Source of the DNA: CAYLLN01 sp033762315 | GTDB lineage: Bacteria; Planctomycetota; Planctomycetia; Pirellulales; Pirellulaceae | DNA: 64,000 nt | Assembly: GCA_033762315.1 (NCBI GenBank) | Contig: JANRLS010000148.1 | Span: 1 to 64,000, forward strand | Direction: 5' to 3' | In this document: piece by piece, positions 62,819-64,000 of the stretch | Position numbering within the stretch: the first letter of the stretch is position 1 | Layout of the letters: every line of letters begins with the position of its first letter | Made by a program: the position numbers and the translations under genes | The notes under the pieces: generated by a model | Told to the model about the DNA's origin: nothing | Seen by the model: the letters and a program-made list of their open reading frames with translations, nothing else | Database searches by the model: none

Positions 62819-64000
62819 ATGAAAACCAACTCCGAAAAACCGCTGGGGCAGCGGATGATGAGCCGGATGTCGCGCCCAACCGACTATACGCAGCGCAGCG
62901 TCAAGCTGAGGATTTTTGGCCTCTTGGCCGCGCTGATGGTGGTTTTGGCCATTGGCGAGCGGGTGCGCGACCCCAAATTTTGGAAGTGGCTCAGCGACCT
63001 CGATAGCCGCCCCGTCGCTGAAGGCCCCCCCAGCAGCCGCCTTACCCCCAAGCCCCTGCGGACCGCAGGAGATCCGGAGGGGACGTTCGTCTCGGCTCCG
63101 AGCAACGGCGATTCGGCTGCGGCGCCGCTCGACACTTCCCCCGCCCCCGACGACATCGACCCGGTCGAGCGGGCCTGGGACCAAGGCTGGAAAGACGTCT
63201 TCCAGCGGCTTGATGCCGATCAGCGGACGCTGCTCTTCGAGCTGCTGCACACTGCCGGCAAGCACCAGGCCTTGGCGGGGACGCGGACCGAGGCGGCGGC
63301 GAGCCTGCTCGAAGCGATGACCACGCTGTGGGAGGATTATCAGGCTGTTGCGTTTCAATCGGTGGTCACGCTGCCGGCGGCCGATCAGTCGCTCTGGGTT
63401 GATGTGCTGCGGCAGGTGAATCGCCGCTGGAACGAAGACCTCCGCCCGTCGCTGCAAGCGATTATCGACGGCCGCACGCCGACCGAGCATGAAGAACGGA
63501 TGCTCGCCGGCTATCAGCAAACGCTCGACGCCCTCGCCTTGGCCCGCATCGAGGACGACACCGTTTTCCTCCGCCCCGCCGAGCGCGAAATCTGGCTCCG
63601 GCTCGAAGGGCGGGTGCAAGACACCCCGGCCGAGCAGCTCGCCCGCGAATCGGTCGGCACCGTCGGCTATTTGCAGCTGCATAAGCAGTCGGATGAATAC
63701 CGGGGCAAGGTGGTCACGATTCGCGGGACCGTGAAGCACGCTTACCGAGTCCCCGCGCTCGACAATTATTTGGGGGTCAAGGAGCACGTCGTTTACTGGA
63801 TCATGCCCGAAGGGGGCCCCCCTTCGCCGATCGTGGTGTATGCCCTCGCCGCGCCCGAAGGCTTTCCCAAAATTCAGGACGGCAGCGGTGGCGATAAACT
63901 GCGGAAATTGCACGAAGAAGTGGTCATTACCGGCTTCTTTTTGAAGCGCGGGGCCTATCTGGGCAAGGACGACACCTATCCCGCGCCGCTCTTGATTGCC
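62819..64000 (+). CDS. Membrane-anchored protein of unknown function, cut by the right edge
   Basis: The frame opens with ATG at 62819 and is still open at the last base, giving 394 residues. A basic N-terminus (MKTNSEKPLGQRMMSRMSRP) precedes one helix (LRIFGLLAALMVVLAIG), then a Pro/Ala-rich spacer at about 65-110. A helical region follows (QGWKDVFQRLDADQRTLLFE). From about 275, YRGKVVTIRGTVKHAYRVPA, ending with VVITGFFLKRGAYLG, looks like an OB-fold-type barrel. I do not recognise a family. It is divergent from the sigma gene. Confidence 0.8.
   Translation, partial: MKTNSEKPLGQRMMSRMSRPTDYTQRSVKLRIFGLLAALMVVLAIGERVRDPKFWKWLSDLDSRPVAEGPPSSRLTPKPLRTAGDPEGTFVSAPSNGDSAAAPLDTSPAPDDIDPVERAWDQGWKDVFQRLDADQRTLLFELLHTAGKHQALAGTRTEAAASLLEAMTTLWEDYQAVAFQSVVTLPAADQSLWVDVLRQVNRRWNEDLRPSLQAIIDGRTPTEHEERMLAGYQQTLDALALARIEDDTVFLRPAEREIWLRLEGRVQDTPAEQLARESVGTVGYLQLHKQSDEYRGKVVTIRGTVKHAYRVPALDNYLGVKEHVVYWIMPEGGPPSPIVVYALAAPEGFPKIQDGSGGDKLRKLHEEVVITGFFLKRGAYLGKDDTYPAPLLIA

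Noticed and set aside
1..64000. Mobile elements, prophage or integrase genes
   Set aside because: No transposase, integrase, phage structural gene or long terminal inverted repeat was found in either strand.

Overview
The window looks like a piece of a planctomycete chromosome, most likely from the Pirellulales. It is GC-rich and carries several lineage hallmarks. These are a DUF1501 protein beside a cytochrome-type DUF1549/DUF1553 protein, a fused SecDF, many exported proteins with Tat-like or Sec signals, an ammonium-transporter/histidine-kinase/receiver fusion, tandem ExbD genes, a secreted caspase-like protein, and dispersed intergenic palindromes. I see no phage, insertion sequence, CRISPR array, rRNA or tRNA. 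The lineage is inferred from gene content, not from a search.

Layout. 1-6.4 kb: glutathione peroxidase (cut by the left edge), ribosomal protein S20, the DUF1501 and DUF1549/1553 pair, a DnaJ-type chaperone and a small membrane protein. 6.6-11.6 kb: a CehA-type metallohydrolase, then a tightly coupled run of alpha/beta hydrolase, CitG-like, pterin-synthase-like and membrane genes, then a small exported protein. 11.8-14.5 kb: the Amt-kinase-receiver fusion. 14.8-19.5 kb: a sugar/polyol cluster of two zinc-type dehydrogenases and a fused isomerase/epimerase, with an unrelated-looking gene in between. 19.6-28 kb: YajC and SecDF, TsaB, a phosphoesterase, LexA and a Gfo/Idh/MocA oxidoreductase. 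28-33.3 kb: an ABC-2 permease, acylphosphatase, lipoproteins, a cysteine-cluster protein and an HU-like protein. 33.4-36 kb: pyrD, trpS and pncA in one run. 36-44.5 kb: a long minus-strand run of App1-like phosphatase, caspase-like protein, trypsin-like protease, Kelch-like protein, dihydrolipoamide dehydrogenase and ribosomal protein S4.

44.7-52.2 kb: a fatty-acid desaturase, an FG-GAP protein, a Tat-type exported protein, a pseudouridine synthase overlapping pyrK, and a two-haem-motif protein. 52.3-59.2 kb: three ExbD genes, one ExbB/TolQ gene and two exported TPR proteins. 59.4-64 kb: a von Willebrand A protein with its upstream ECF sigma factor, and a membrane protein cut by the right edge.

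Genes that probably work together: YajC with SecDF in protein export; PyrD (class 1B) with PyrK, although they lie 16 kb apart; ExbB with the three ExbDs and possibly the TPR proteins in a proton-driven envelope machine; the caspase-like protein with the neighbouring trypsin-like protease outside the cytoplasm; and the dehydrogenases with the isomerase/epimerase fusion in polyol or rare-sugar catabolism. The parts I would look at first are the protease pair, the ExbBD3/TPR locus, the kinase-coupled Amt, the SecF insertion, the candidate LexA operators and the palindrome families.
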